64,000 bases of DNA from NCBI GenBank assembly GCA_027422505.1, contig JAPQWV010000124.1, forward strand, positions 1,488,001 to 1,552,000, written 5' to 3'. This stretch comes from Craterostigma plantagineum (taxonomy: Eukaryota > Streptophyta > Magnoliopsida > Lamiales > Linderniaceae). A model generated the notes under the pieces. It worked only from the letters and a program-made list of their open reading frames with translations. It ran no database searches and was not told where the DNA came from. The position numbers were made by a program, and so were the translations under genes. Each line of letters begins with the position of its first letter. Within the stretch, counting starts at the first letter, position 1. Shown piece by piece: positions 13,901-24,864 of the stretch.

Positions 13901-15094
13901 GAAAAAAACGGTTTAAAAAAAGAACGTACCTAATCCAGCCGAGATAGTAGTGGAGCTGTGTCCAGTCCCAAAGCAGTCGTATTCGCTCTCAGACCGCTTT
14001 GTAAAGCCAGCGAGGCCATCGGTCTGTCTTAAAGTGGACATCTTGTCCCTTCTGCCCGTCAGGATCTTGTGCGGATAAGACTGGCGACAAAATGCGAATT
14101 TTTTTTTAGCTGATTCAAGAAACTAATGAAATCGAATTAAGGGATCGGAAACTTTAACTACTAAACTAACGAATCTTTATCGAAGGATCGAAGAATGAGT
14201 CGACCGACCTGATGACCGACGTCCCATAGTATTCTGTCTTGAGGGGCGTTGAAGACGTAGTGAAGGGCTACGGTGAGCTCGACGACTCCGAGGTTCGAGC
14301 CAAGGTGACCGCCGGTTTTGGACACGTTGAAGATTACGTCAGAGCGGAGCTCGTCGGCGAGTTGTTTCAGTTCCTAGAGTTTGTTTAACGACGATTTCAA
14401 GAATTGGTAGGAAAATAGGAACTAATGCATAGATTTTACCAATACATCTTTCCGTTTGTCCAATCGTCGTAGGTACTTACCTTAACGGAGAGGTTTTTCA
14501 TGTGAATCGGATAATTGACGGTGTCCAAGAGAGGGGTCGGAGGCTTTTGCGAGAAGTACTCTCCTCTTTCGGACAGCGACGAGCAAATTCCCGAGGGCTT
14601 CTTCTTTCCCTTCAACTGCCATACATAACAGAAACGGAAACAAAACCCCAAATCAATTTCTCTTCTCTTTTCTTTCCTTCCAATTTCAGAATATGATAAG
14701 TGCAGTTCTTTCTCCTTGCAAACATCTCCCAAGGAAAGAAAGAAACACCGAATAATTCCACACACAACCAACACAACATGCGTAGTTTTAAGAGCAGATA
14801 AAAATAAAGCACACAAATAGCTCTTGGCAAGGATAATCACAGCCAAAAAGGTGAGCATCTTGGGACTATAACTAGCTAATCATAGATTAGTTAGCTTTAT
14901 GGGACCTATCGAAGCGCTTACAAGAATCAATGACTAAAAAGGTGATAATATCAGACCTGTTTGCCTCTATACAGAGAGTGAAACTCAAGATCCACCGAAT
15001 TCGGACACTGAAGCAGTGAGCACATTTGAGCATTTGCGCCGCCGCCAAGTCCTTTTCTCAAGTTCACCGCAGAAGCTAACGAAGACATAGCCAT
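10949..15094 (-). CDS. DXS: 1-deoxy-D-xylulose-5-phosphate synthase, plastid
   Basis: Condenses pyruvate with glyceraldehyde 3-phosphate, using thiamine diphosphate, to make DXP: the first and flux-controlling step of the plastid MEP isoprenoid pathway. Nine exons (15094-14957, 14615-14481, 14373-14209, 14080-13930, 13803-13532, 13457-13184, 12628-12039, 11475-11188, 11104-10949) join in phase to 722 residues, normal for plant DXS. The first 50-60 residues are rich in Ser, Ala and basic residues and look like a transit peptide. [15 protein letters not shown], the thiamine-diphosphate motif GDGAMTAG...ILNDN, the pyrimidine-domain [21 protein letters not shown] (split here), and [12 protein letters not shown] are all intact. 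It ends in ...[11 protein letters not shown]. Exons 5-8 are strikingly GC-rich. Introns 6 and 7 carry transposon remnants. Which of the plant DXS classes it belongs to is not decided. Confidence 0.95.
11552..12019. mobile_element. TIR element in DXS intron 7, with an LTR nested in it
   Basis: Imperfect inverted ends AGGGTGACACTTTCGGG (11552-11568) and CCCGAAAGTGCCGCACCCT (12001-12019) bracket about 470 bp. The solo LTR at 11732-11900 lies inside. The host element would be about 300 bp without it. I found no clear target duplication, so the outer limits are tentative. It lies wholly within DXS intron 7. Confidence 0.55.
11732..11900 (+). mobile_element. Solo LTR related to the TRIM in the peroxidase intron
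   Basis: This 169-bp sequence starts TGTTGGTGTCAAAC and ends TTCCTACA, like the LTRs at 6830-7389 read on the minus strand. It also shares their central CTCTATTGCCA-TTGGTTTTA block. Only one copy is present and no internal region remains, so it is a solo LTR. No 5-bp duplication is evident at its edges. Confidence 0.72.
12733..13140. mobile_element. TIR element in DXS intron 6
   Basis: Inverted ends AGGGGATGGCATTATA (left) and AGGGGTCATATTATA (right, reversed) bracket about 408 bp. The interior repeats phrases such as GGACATTATA-GCTG and CCTAGAATTT in both orientations. The sequence at 49932-50194 in the NHX gene is the same kind of element. No coding capacity. Confidence 0.6.
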
Positions 15095-16153
15095 TTTTTT
15101 CCCTCTTAAATATCGCCTTCCACAATAAAAAGGTTTCAGAAAACTCCAGCCAAATATTAAGATTTTGTTTCCAACCTTTACTCTTGCAGAAGAAAGGGAG
15201 ATGAGCTCTCAGCTCTGAGTTTATTAATGGGCTGCTGAGATTGGAACTAAAAAAAGCTGTAATGACTCTGATTTAGAGAAAAAGAAGGCCGACAGAGAGT
15301 TTGGCTTAATAATGACAGAGAATCCAAAGAATTCTTGACGAATAAAAAGAATGGAGCTTTCCCTTAATTGACAAAAAGAACACTTGTGTTAGCAAATTTA
15401 TAGTGCTAAGGAACTAAAATCAGTAATGGGAATAACGGTGGAGCGTAATGTAAAGAAAGACAAGTGGAGTGATAACGTCCTCATTGGGCCACGTCAGCAG
15501 AAAATCGCAGGAGATAGAAAGTTGATAAGGAGAAGGAAAGGAAAAGGATTGGGGAAGGGAAAGAAAACAAAATATTGTAATCGGTAAAATCGACGTTGAC
15601 TTTCTTTTATAATATTACAATTATCACATGATCCCATTTTCATTCTGTGAATAAGATCTTTTTAATGAAAGATTATAAAGTTTCTGAGCTTATCTGTAGA
15701 CAAATTTTTTCTGAAGTAAATCAGAAAATAAAAATAACTTAATGCCTCGTTAAATAGACTAGTATGTATAACACGCAACGCGTGTAAATATATTAATTTA
15801 TCATATATTTTGAACATTTTATATTATTAATAGGTCATTTAATAAAAAATTAATTTAAGAATAAACTTGTAGTAATATATTAGAATGTTAAATATAAAAC
15901 TATAATTAAGCAATTAATGGTATAGTTATAAATAATTGTGACAGACAAAATTGATTATTCACCATATGCTCTTTAAATAAGAAAATAAATAATATAGGTG
16001 ATAACGATTACCACCAATTAGTAGTCCGGTGATTTTAAAAAAAAAATCGTTTAAGGATGTTACATGCGAAATAAAGTGAAATCTCCATTATACTCTTAAT
16101 TAATTATATTATCTTATTTAATTAGTAACTTCTATTTAAAGATAAGAGGTAAA
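15095..16153. other. DXS upstream region
   Basis: The first few hundred bases should hold the DXS 5' leader and promoter. GCCACGTCAGC at about 15489-15499 contains an ACGT core of the kind bound by plant bZIP factors. The rest, up to the TSD of the palindromic element, is AT-rich with no gene that I can support. Confidence 0.5.
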
Positions 16154-18172
16154 TGTGGCGACCCTCGTTTTCTAATTAAGATTAGTGGCGGATTTCCACA
16201 ACGTAAGTATAATTATATTATTTTTTTCCTAAAAGATAATATAATTTAATAAAATATTATTTTACATAGTAGTATCTGTACAACGGGCGTAGCCCCAAAA
16301 ATGTCAAAAGAACAAAAACCCTATTATCGCTCCACAGGTCTTCATCCATGTACCGTCCTGCCCTCAAAAGTCTGTGGAGCACCGCCACCAGCCGCCTCAG
16401 TCTTGACGCGCGTCGGCGTCAGACTCAGTACCTACAACACGTAAACACTGAGCGATTTGCCCAGTAGGTGAATAGAAATGCATGTATGCACGTGAACGCT
16501 CATTCCCGACCCCAACATCTCACATGCAATGTTCACTCTTTATTTTCCCGCAATCCTGTCTCAAATCACACAACACAGGGCCCTAGGTCAGACTCGACAC
16601 CTCACGCGCCCATAATAATAACATACGGAAGCTTACACTAGCAGCGTTTTGACGATCACGCAACTGCCCTGCTAGGTCGCTCTTCCGTAAGCGGTAGCCT
16701 ACACCGACAGCGTTTTGACGATCACGCAACTGCCCTGTCAGGTCGCTCCCTCCGCTGAAAATAATAACATCACGACGGTTTTGCACCTCGGGACGTTCAC
16801 GCCCGAGTAGACAGATCGATCACGCCTGTCTGCCGTCAGGTGTCATACGAGTACCAACCTCGACTCCTCAACGAGTCAACAACAACAATCACAAACATCT
16901 CATTCTACCCCGCTCGACAATATCTCAAATCAACCGTCTCAATACGGTGTAAATATCTCACCCCTGTGATATAATATGCATATGCCATGCATATAAACGT
17001 GATAACGTATAAAATCATGATCCACATGAAGCGTACGTAAAACATATAAGTCACATAAGTCACGTAAATCACATAATCACATGAAACACATAATTGTGTT
17101 TACGTATTGTAGATGGATAATCCACCTACCTGTCCTCCCGCTAAAATTAGTCGATAATCCTGGTGAATTCCCTACTGTTCGAATCTCTGATCATAGAATA
17201 GTATTATATCAGTATATTTATTAAATCACTTAATTTCGAAATTTTCAAACTCTAAGTCTTGAAACCCTAAAATTATCAAAACCCTAAAATCATGAAAGCC
17301 CTAATTTGTTAAGAACTACTTAGTGCTGAACACTTTGTTGGGGAGGTTAAATGTCGAGGTCTACTATTTGACATTGTCGAAATCTTTACAAAATGTCGTG
17401 ATTGGTTAGGAGTGTGTTAAATGTCGAAATGACATGGAGAAATGTCGAAATGATCTAGGAAAATGTCGAGATATTATAATGTCGAGAACTTTATTTGTGA
17501 AAGGTATAATTATCGATATCTTTCTCGGAACAAGCCATCACATATCGGGTTTATTAAAGGAGTTAAATGTCGAGATAAAGTATAGATGTCGATAAGCTTA
17601 ATAGCTAAATGTCGAAACCTTTTCATAATACATGTCGAGTATCTCAAAATTCCTTTAGGACATATATCGAGATTTTCCCTTACTATACCTCGAATTCTTT
17701 CTATGACACTTCTCGACATTGTGCATTAATATGTCTCGAAATTCTATATGTAAAGCATCTCGAAAACTACTTAGGAGAAAGAGACGAAAATCTTTATAAC
17801 CATATCGAAATTCTCAAGTGTCGACATCTTAGTTATAAATTGTCGAGATCATGGTTTACAAATTCCAAATCCTTATAAGAATTTAATACCTCAGACATTA
17901 GCAAAACTTTATTGGGGAATTTTATGAAGACACAAAAACGTTATTGGTTGCTGTACTACTTATGGAGAAAACCCTAATTATAACACCAAGCTAACCTACC
18001 CTTATATTAATCTTTGAAGATTGGCCTTGTAATAACAATCGTATATTGAACTTTTGAAACTCAAGCTCTTAATTAGATCTAGCATGTTCGAAACTCCTTC
18101 ATAATTAGCATCTAATCACGCAAGTTTGTGAAAATATGTAACTATATATTCGACATAAAAGATCATAGCACA
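16154..18172 (-). repeat. Left palindrome arm: inverted LTR-like unit
   Basis: Read on the minus strand it begins TGTGCTATGATC at 18172 and ends GGTCGCCACA at 16154. It mirrors the right arm almost base for base. The visible differences are one substitution in a CCCGCAATCC/CCCACAATCC block and a replaced stretch of about 14-25 bp near the outer end (about 16208-16225). Confidence 0.9.
17343..17850 (+). repeat. Dense TGTCGA motif cluster (mirrored at about 18548-19055)
   Basis: About a dozen copies of TGTCGA, mostly as AATGTCGA(A/G), plus several reverse-complement TCGACA copies, lie in about 500 bp. Spacing is irregular, so it is not a simple tandem repeat. Because it is in the palindrome, the same cluster occurs in reverse in the right arm. 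The role is unknown; repeated binding sites in an LTR promoter region are one possibility. Confidence 0.75.
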
Positions 18173-18225
18173 GAAAAAAAATCGTCACCTCCTATACTTC
18201 GAGTTCTGTGAATTTAATTAAAGCT

Positions 18226-20255
18226 TGAGCTATGATCTTTTATGTCGAATATATAGTTACATATTTTCACAAACTTGCGTGATTAGATGCTAATTATGAA
18301 GGAGTTTCGAACATGCTAGATCTAATTAAGAGCTTGAGTTTCAAAAGTTCAATATACGATTGTTATTACAAGGCCAATCTTCAAAGATTAATATAAGGGT
18401 AGGTTAGCTTGGTGTTATAATTAGGGTTTTCTCCATAAGTAGTACAGCAACCAATAACGTTTTTGTGTCTTCATAAAATTCCCCAATAAAGTTTTGCTAA
18501 TGTCTGAGGTATTAAATTCTTATAAGGATTTGGAATTTGTAAACCATGATCTCGACAATTTATAACTAAGATGTCGACACTTGAGAATTTCGATATGGTT
18601 ATAAAGATTTTCGTCTCTTTCTCCTAAGTAGTTTTCGAGATGCTTTACATATAGAATTTCGAGACATATTAATGCACAATGTCGAGAAGTGTCATAGAAA
18701 GAATTCGAGGTATAGTAAGGGAAAATCTCGATATATGTCCTAAAGGAATTTTGAGATACTCGACATGTATTATGAAAAGGTTTCGACATTTAGCTATTAA
18801 GCTTATCGACATCTATACTTTATCTCGACATTTAACTCCTTTAATAAACCCGATATGTGATGGCTTGTTCCGAGAAAGATATCGATAATTATACCTTTCA
18901 CAAATAAAGTTCTCGACATTATAATATCTCGACATTTTCCTAGATCATTTCGACATTTCTCCATGTCATTTCGACATTTAACACACTCCTAACCAATCAC
19001 GACATTTTGTAAAGATTTCGACAATGTCAAATAGTAGACCTCGACATTTAACCTCCCCAACAAAGTGTTCAGCACTAAGTAGTTCTTAACAAATTAGGGC
19101 TTTCATGATTTTAGGGTTTTGATAATTTTAGGGTTTCAAGACTTAGAGTTTGAAAATTTCGAAATTAAGTGATTTAATAAATATACTGATATAATACTAT
19201 TCTATGATCAGAGATTCGAACAGTAGGGAATTCACCAGGATTATCGACTAATTTTAGCGGGAGGACAGGTAGGTGGATTATCCATCTACAATACGTAAAC
19301 ACAATTATGTGTTTCATGTGATTATGTGATTTACGTGACTTATGTGACTTATATGTTTTACGTACGCTTCATGTGGATCATGATTTTATACGTTATCACG
19401 TTTATATGCATGGCATATGCATATTATATCACAGGGGTGAGATATTTACACCGTATTGAGACGGTTGATTTGAGATATTGTCGAGCGGGGTAGAATGAGA
19501 TGTTTGTGATTGTTGTTGTTGACTCGTTGAGGAGTCGAGGTTGGTACTCGTATGACACCTGACGGCAGACAGGCGTGATCGATCTGTCTACTCGGGCGTG
19601 AACGTCCCGAGGTGCAAAACCGTCGTGATGTTATTATTTTCAGCGGAGGGAGCGACCTGACAGGGCAGTTGCGTGATCGTCAAAACGCTGTCGGTGTAGG
19701 CTACCGCTTACGGAAGAGCGACCTAGCAGGGCAGTTGCGTGATCGTCAAAACGCTGCTAGTGTAAGCTTCCGTATGTTATTATTATGGGCGCGTGAGGTG
19801 TCGAGTCTGACCTAGGGCCCTGTGTTGTGTGATTTGAGACAGGATTGTGGGAAAATAAAGAGTGAACATTGCATGTGAGATGTTGGGGTCGGGAATGAGC
19901 GTTCACGTGCATACATGCATTTCTATTCACCTACTGGGCAAATCGCTCAGTGTTTACGTGTTGTAGGTACTGAGTCTGACGCCGACGCGCGTCAAGACTG
20001 AGGCGGCTGGTGGCGGTGCTCCACAGACTTTTGAGGGCAGGACGGTACATGGATGAAGACCTGTGGAGCGATAATAGGGTTTTTGTTCTTTTGACATTTT
20101 TGGGGCTACGCCCGTTGTACAGATACTACTATGTAAAATAATATTTTATTAAATTATATTATCTTTTAGGAAAAAGTTTTTATTAGACGGGCCTTCCGCG
20201 ACTTACGTTGTGGAAATCCGCCACTAATCTTAATTAGAAAACGAGGGTCGCTACA
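18226..20255 (+). repeat. Right palindrome arm: LTR-like unit next to the primer-binding site
   Basis: Starts TGAGCTATGATC and ends GGGTCGCTACA, followed after GG by TGGTATCAGAGC. An LTR that ends in CA directly before such a site is in the correct place for a 5' LTR, so this arm is best read as a 2.03-kb LTR in plus orientation. It is the mirror image of 16154-18172 around a centre near 18199. Confidence 0.85.
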
Positions 20256-20257
20256 GG

Positions 20258-20269
20258 TGGTATCAGAGC
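20258..20269 (+). other. Primer-binding site for initiator tRNA-Met
   Basis: TGGTATCAGAGC matches the 3' end complement of plant initiator methionine tRNA, the usual minus-strand primer site of many plant LTR elements including Cassandra. It is two bases after the CA end of the right palindrome arm. Confidence 0.85.
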
Positions 20270-20326
20270 ACACCTCTCGCAATACGGTGCTGGTTCGGGG
20301 ACGAACCAGGCGGAAGCTGGAGGGCA

Positions 20327-20791
20327 TGTGACGCCCGGGGCCGAAGAGGGCGGGGAGTGATCGCCGGTGCCAGGGTGCACGGACAATGAGCGGCTCCTGG
20401 CAGGCTTCTAGGCGAAGGGGTACATGAACGAACCGATCCAACACCAGAATGAGAGGGGATCCTGAGACTGACAATGTATGGGCGTGTCAGGCTAAGAATC
20501 ATATAAAAGAATTGATAGTACTACTCATATCACCAAGGTCGACCTACCTTTTCGGGAGTCCATCTATAGAAACTCCGAAGTTAAGCGTGCTTGACTTGGG
20601 GCAATCTAGGGATGGGTGACCCCCTGGGAAGTTTCTCAGGGTGCGTGTGAGCGAGTGCACGAAGCACGCTAAAAGGTTAAATGGTGGTACAGTGGGGCCA
20701 GACTATCAGTCGGAGTGTGGTGGGCCCAACCCCACTAGTCCCGGTAGGGACCCAAGCTATAATGACACCCGGTATGGGACGGGTTGTTACA
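20327..20791 (+). mobile_element. Cassandra-like 3' LTR
   Basis: A 465-bp segment starting TGTGACGCCCGGGG after the purine-rich GGAAGCTGGAGGGCA and ending GGGTTGTTACA at the GTAAA duplication. It carries a 5S rRNA-like domain in the middle, the hallmark of Cassandra TRIM elements. A matching 5' copy is not present: the sequence in that place is the palindrome arm. Confidence 0.75.
20537..20652 (+). repeat. 5S rRNA-derived domain inside the LTR
   Basis: AACTCCGAAGTTAAGCGTGC (20571-20590) and GGGATGGGTGACCCCCTGGG match the internal control region of plant 5S rRNA (A box and C box), with the usual order and nearly the usual spacing. The first 35 bases and the end diverge from 5S. It is a retroelement LTR part, not a functional rRNA gene. 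Confidence 0.85.
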
Positions 20792-23004
20792 GTAAAATAG
20801 GAAATAATCAAGATATGTTATCTAGAACGCCGTAAAAGGGCTTGTATTTAAAAACAAAGTTAAGATTCTAAGGTTGTAAATCAAAGTGACTTGTTTATAC
20901 AATCGGAAGGCAGTATTAGTAATTTAGGATAAGCTTGTGTTCTAATAGATATATATGTACATTTTTATTTTACATGAGTTAATCTTAATTTAGAAGTATA
21001 TGAAATCGTAGTTTCATTTATCGTTTTAATAGTATATACAATAAAAGATGATTTATGAGGACATGATAAGAATAAATCAAAACGTAAATGATCAAATGTG
21101 ATTATAAACGATAAAATTGACAGATGATAAATAATTTTATGTTTGACGGTGATCTTATTATCTTTAGATATGGCGGTGTTGTGGAGAGGTCGAAAAATAA
21201 AATAAATTAATGGAGATATAAAATTAAATACGTTGACTATACTGTTGACCAAACAAAACCCACCAAACTGCATAGTGACATAACAATCCTAACCACAAAT
21301 AGTTGTCGGGCGATTGATTGATTGCGCACTTTGGTTTTAATTTTAATGAATTCGTACGTGGAATTAGGTACGCCAATAAGCCGTCTATGCCTACTTCTAC
21401 AATTAAATTCGAATTAATTACAAATAAATATATCTCGCGTAATATGAAAGTAACACTAACAAGTGCCAACAACTAATACTTATTTGCTATTGGCTAAGTT
21501 AGGCTCATGATTAACGAAGCTACTTAGGAAAAACTAAGAATCTATTAACTAATTGGATTGAGAGATAGGAGATCATTCAATTCCACATATTTGCGAAGGA
21601 TGTGATGTGATATTACTTCACATTAGTAGGCAAATGGCAACAAGGTCTCTAGCACTAGCAAAAATGGAGATATTTTTTTTCAACTCAATTATAGTTTCAT
21701 AATTTAATTTTATTCAAGGTCCAAGCAAACACTAACAAAATGGATTTTCCACTAAATCACGATAAAATATTATCAAGGAAAGACGAAATAATTCCACTCA
21801 AGTGAGACGTGGCAGTTCAAGATTCATTGGAGGGGTTTTCGCTTTCGGTAACATGAACACGTTCTTCTATAGTGGGTTCGTCATTAAGCTAACGGTCTTT
21901 TATCTATTTATTTATTATTTTCATTTGATAGGACAAATGCCAAGTGATTTACCACTTACCTTTTTAAGCATGGACATAGTATAGTAGCAAAGCTTTGCAC
22001 TTGAAAAAAAAATTAAATGGTCAATCATACTCTAATTAAAAACGAAACGTAATCAAGCGGTCAATTATCTTTCTATTTTATTAGGAGAGACTCACATACT
22101 AACTGTTCCAAAATCAATTGCTGTGATAATTTTTTTATTAAAAAATATTAATTAAAAATAAGTATATTGAAGTCCTAGTTACATAAAAACTGACCATTTA
22201 TAGTATGTTTACTTTGTATTAAATTATTAATAATAAAATCATCAACTACTAATCCATTTTTATTTTATGCACACAAGTAGAGTAGAGTGTGCCTAGTTTG
22301 AAGCGTGGATAAGAAGAATTCTCGAAGATCTACAACAAAACAGAAGAAGCCGACTACACTCTTCTGTGATAATATGTCAACTATTTCTATGACTAAAAAT
22401 TCGGTTTTTCATGCAAGGTCGACCATCTAGATATATTCAACATTCAAATCATCTAGATATTCGATATTCAAACTTGGTGATCTATGTTATTCAAAGTATC
22501 CATTTTTCATTTTATTATTCAAATATGGAAAACACATATTATGTCTAACACACCCTCTTAATATGTGATTTTCAAAGTCATCTTGAACTTCTCAAGTTTT
22601 TCGATAGATACCGCCTCCGTGGCGTAAATAACATGAAGATGCATAAAATAAGTAACATCTTAGCTAAACAGCCGCATTTGTTTTGGAAGTTGGGCCGTCA
22701 TATATAATGGGCCGTTGCATTATATTTTTCTTTTGGGTGGTTAGTGGATAAGGAAATGATTGTACAACTGGAACAAAGTTTTATGTCTGAGAATAATATA
22801 GTAAAGAATATTTTTAAATATGAATGATATGTAAGAGAGACTTTGACCTGAGTCATTCTACCCTTAAACGCTTTAGGGCCTGTCTGGTTGGAGGGAAGAG
22901 TTTAATCGGTATTAGTTTTAGTTGGGTTTAAATAATAGAGGTTATGAATTATTTGAGTGTTTGTTTAATGGGTTTAAATAAAAATGTCGGATGTGTGGTA
23001 TTAA

Positions 23005-23515
23005 ATTAGGGCTTTTAAAGTTTAGGCCACAACATAAGTTTCATTTAGATTTTAGGAACCTGTCAGAAAATTCATCGTTTTAAGGACCCGATTTCTGCAG
23101 AAACACTTAAGGATTCTGCTGTGCCACTTCTCTGTTCAACAGTACCACTTCATGGGTCTCAGGTGCACTTCACTGTTCACCAGTACCACTTCATGTGTAC
23201 AATACTGTAGGTCCTAAATATTCCTAACAAGTACCACTTCACTGTTCAACAGTACCACTTCATGTGTCTACAATACTGTAGGTCCTAAATATTCCTAACA
23301 AGTACCACTTCACTGTTCACCAGTACCACTTCATGTGTCTACAGTACCACTTTGTGGATCTACAATACCACTTCATGTACACTGTATAACACTTGCGAAA
23401 ATTTAGGTCATTATCTCTAAATTTCATAAAAATCGGGTCCTTAAAATTATAAATTTTCTGACATGGGTCGAAACCTAATTTAAAATATCTTTCGGGGCCT
23501 GACTCGTAGTTTGCA
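23005..23515. mobile_element. TIR element with AGTACCACTTCA array
   Basis: Inverted flanks: CTGTCAGAAAATT then TTTTAAGGACCCGATTT on the left (about 23051-23095) are mirrored by AAATCGGGTCCTTAAAATT and AATTTTCTGACATGG on the right (about 23432-23468). Imperfect pairing continues outward. The interior (23120-23385) repeats (C)AGTACCACTTCA with CTGTTCA or TGTGTCTA spacers, and includes a longer direct repeat containing ACTGTAGGTCCTAAATATTC. No protein. Outer limits are approximate because I found no clean target duplication. Confidence 0.6.
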
Positions 23516-24704
23516 CTTAAATTTTATCAAATGCAATTACAATTTTACCCTTATTCTTATTTATGAATTTATAATGTGGTTTAGGGTTTGTCGTTCATTT
23601 TATGCACCATCTATAACACTGATTAGGGTATGCAACCACTCTTTCTTTTTATTTATTCACGTATCGTTGTTCTTTTCGTTATCGTGCTCTGATAATCGCA
23701 AGGCTATGTGTTGATGTTGATATCGTAATGGTGCTTTCATTATCGAAACAATACTTTGCTTCTCAAGGTAATGCAAGCATTTCTCACCCTCTGAGCCCCC
23801 TATACTGGCTTGCAAGAAAATGATTGGAAACCAGCATCTAAATATTAAATTATTGCTTAAATATATAGTACCTTAATATTTGACAATTGGAGGGATCATT
23901 TTTTTTTTTGAAAAAAAGAATTAATATTATATTTATTAATTTATTGAGGTTCGGCAGAAGCGCCCAACGGCCGTGGTGTTCCGGGAAGGCCTAGATTTCT
24001 ACTTTCAGTTTCATACATTGAAAAATTATAAATCCGAGTTTGATACATTTTTTAGAACACTAAAATAGGTCCTTGATTTCTCATGTTGGAAAAAATGGAT
24101 CTTCAATCGTAATTCTTGACAAAATAAGTATGGAGTAATGTTAACTGATTCTTCTCGCTTGAAGAAGATGGTTTTAATTTGTCTTAAAACGGGATGAGAC
24201 TTGGGAGTCCTAATTTTTTATTCAACATATGATAATGATGTAACGATCCAAATGGATTCAAGTTTTATTAAGTAGTGCGTTTACAATGAAACTTGTGAAT
24301 TTCATCTCAAATGGCATCATTCTTTCGCCTAGAAATAAAGAACAGTTTACCGTTAGTTTTACAGACGCCGTTATGCAATGACACCTTGATTATCACTACC
24401 TACGCACATCATATATGATGACTGCGACAGCTCAAATGATATAAAAAAATATAAGGAAAACGAAAACGTGGCTGCAAGTCACGTAATAATTAATATTATT
24501 TCATCATAAGCAATCTGATTTCATTGTACCTAAATAACCTTACACCTCACGGTATGACTTTTGAAAAATGAGTGATATACAAAACCCCCAGTAAAGGTAA
24601 CGGTGATATGTAGACGCCGTTAACAAGACAACAATTGTCCCCCTCCGTTTAACTTCTATTACGTACATTTTTCGTTCTTTCTCTCTCTCTCTCAACGTAA
24701 CGCC

Positions 24705-24714
24705 TCTATATATG
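24705..24714 (+). promoter_or_regulatory. Probable TATA box with a CT-rich tract
   Basis: TCTATATATG lies about 150 bases before the ATG of the following gene. A TTTCTCTCTCTCTCTC tract occurs about 25 bases upstream of it. This is a typical plant core-promoter layout. Confidence 0.45.
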
Positions 24715-24864
24715 ACCTTAACCGTACATATCATTTCTTCGACGAGACTCATCAATCAAATCAACAACAAAGAACATAGAGAAGTTAGATAAAGAGGAGT
24801 TCCATTCTCTTTGGAGAAGAATTATATTAATTTATTTATATGTTTTACATTTCCATCGCTGAAA

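Larger units (their letters stand above)
16154..20791 (+). mobile_element. Chimeric LTR retroelement: 4.1-kb palindrome plus Cassandra-like 3' LTR
   Basis: A 4638-bp unit starting TGTGGCGACC and ending GGGTTGTTACA, flanked by perfect 5-bp copies of GTAAA (16149-16153 and 20792-20796). That is the signature of one integrase-mediated insertion. From left to right it holds an inverted 2.0-kb arm, a 53-bp spacer, a forward 2.0-kb arm, a tRNA-Met-type primer-binding site, about 57 bp of internal sequence, and a 465-bp LTR containing a 5S rRNA-like block. The left and right terminal segments are not copies of each other, unlike a normal LTR element. No gag or pol frame is present, so it must have moved with enzymes from elsewhere. 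Frames such as 16583-16786 and its mirror 19612-19815 are products of the palindrome, not genes. Confidence 0.8.
20797..24864. other. Long intergenic stretch
   Basis: About 4 kb of AT-rich sequence. It contains the TACCACTT-array element at about 23005-23515 and small frames with no family features (for example 20965-21273, 23511-23714, 24540-24755). The region just before 24865 should be the promoter of the next gene, with CTCTCTCTCT and TCTATATATG. I see no other gene. Confidence 0.5.

Noticed and set aside
16583..16786. Frame of 67 codons, with an identical copy at 19612-19815 on the other strand
   Set aside because: Both lie in the arms of the palindrome and are the same sequence read twice. 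They have no family features, and an LTR origin explains them.
20537..20652. A functional 5S rRNA gene
   Set aside because: Only the internal control region matches. The first third and the 3' end diverge, and the block lies inside an LTR, which fits Cassandra elements.
20327..20791. The Cassandra-like LTR as an independent solo LTR next to the palindrome
   Set aside because: Its own immediate left flank (GGGCA) does not match its right flank (GTAAA), while the left flank of the palindrome does. A single composite insertion fits better.
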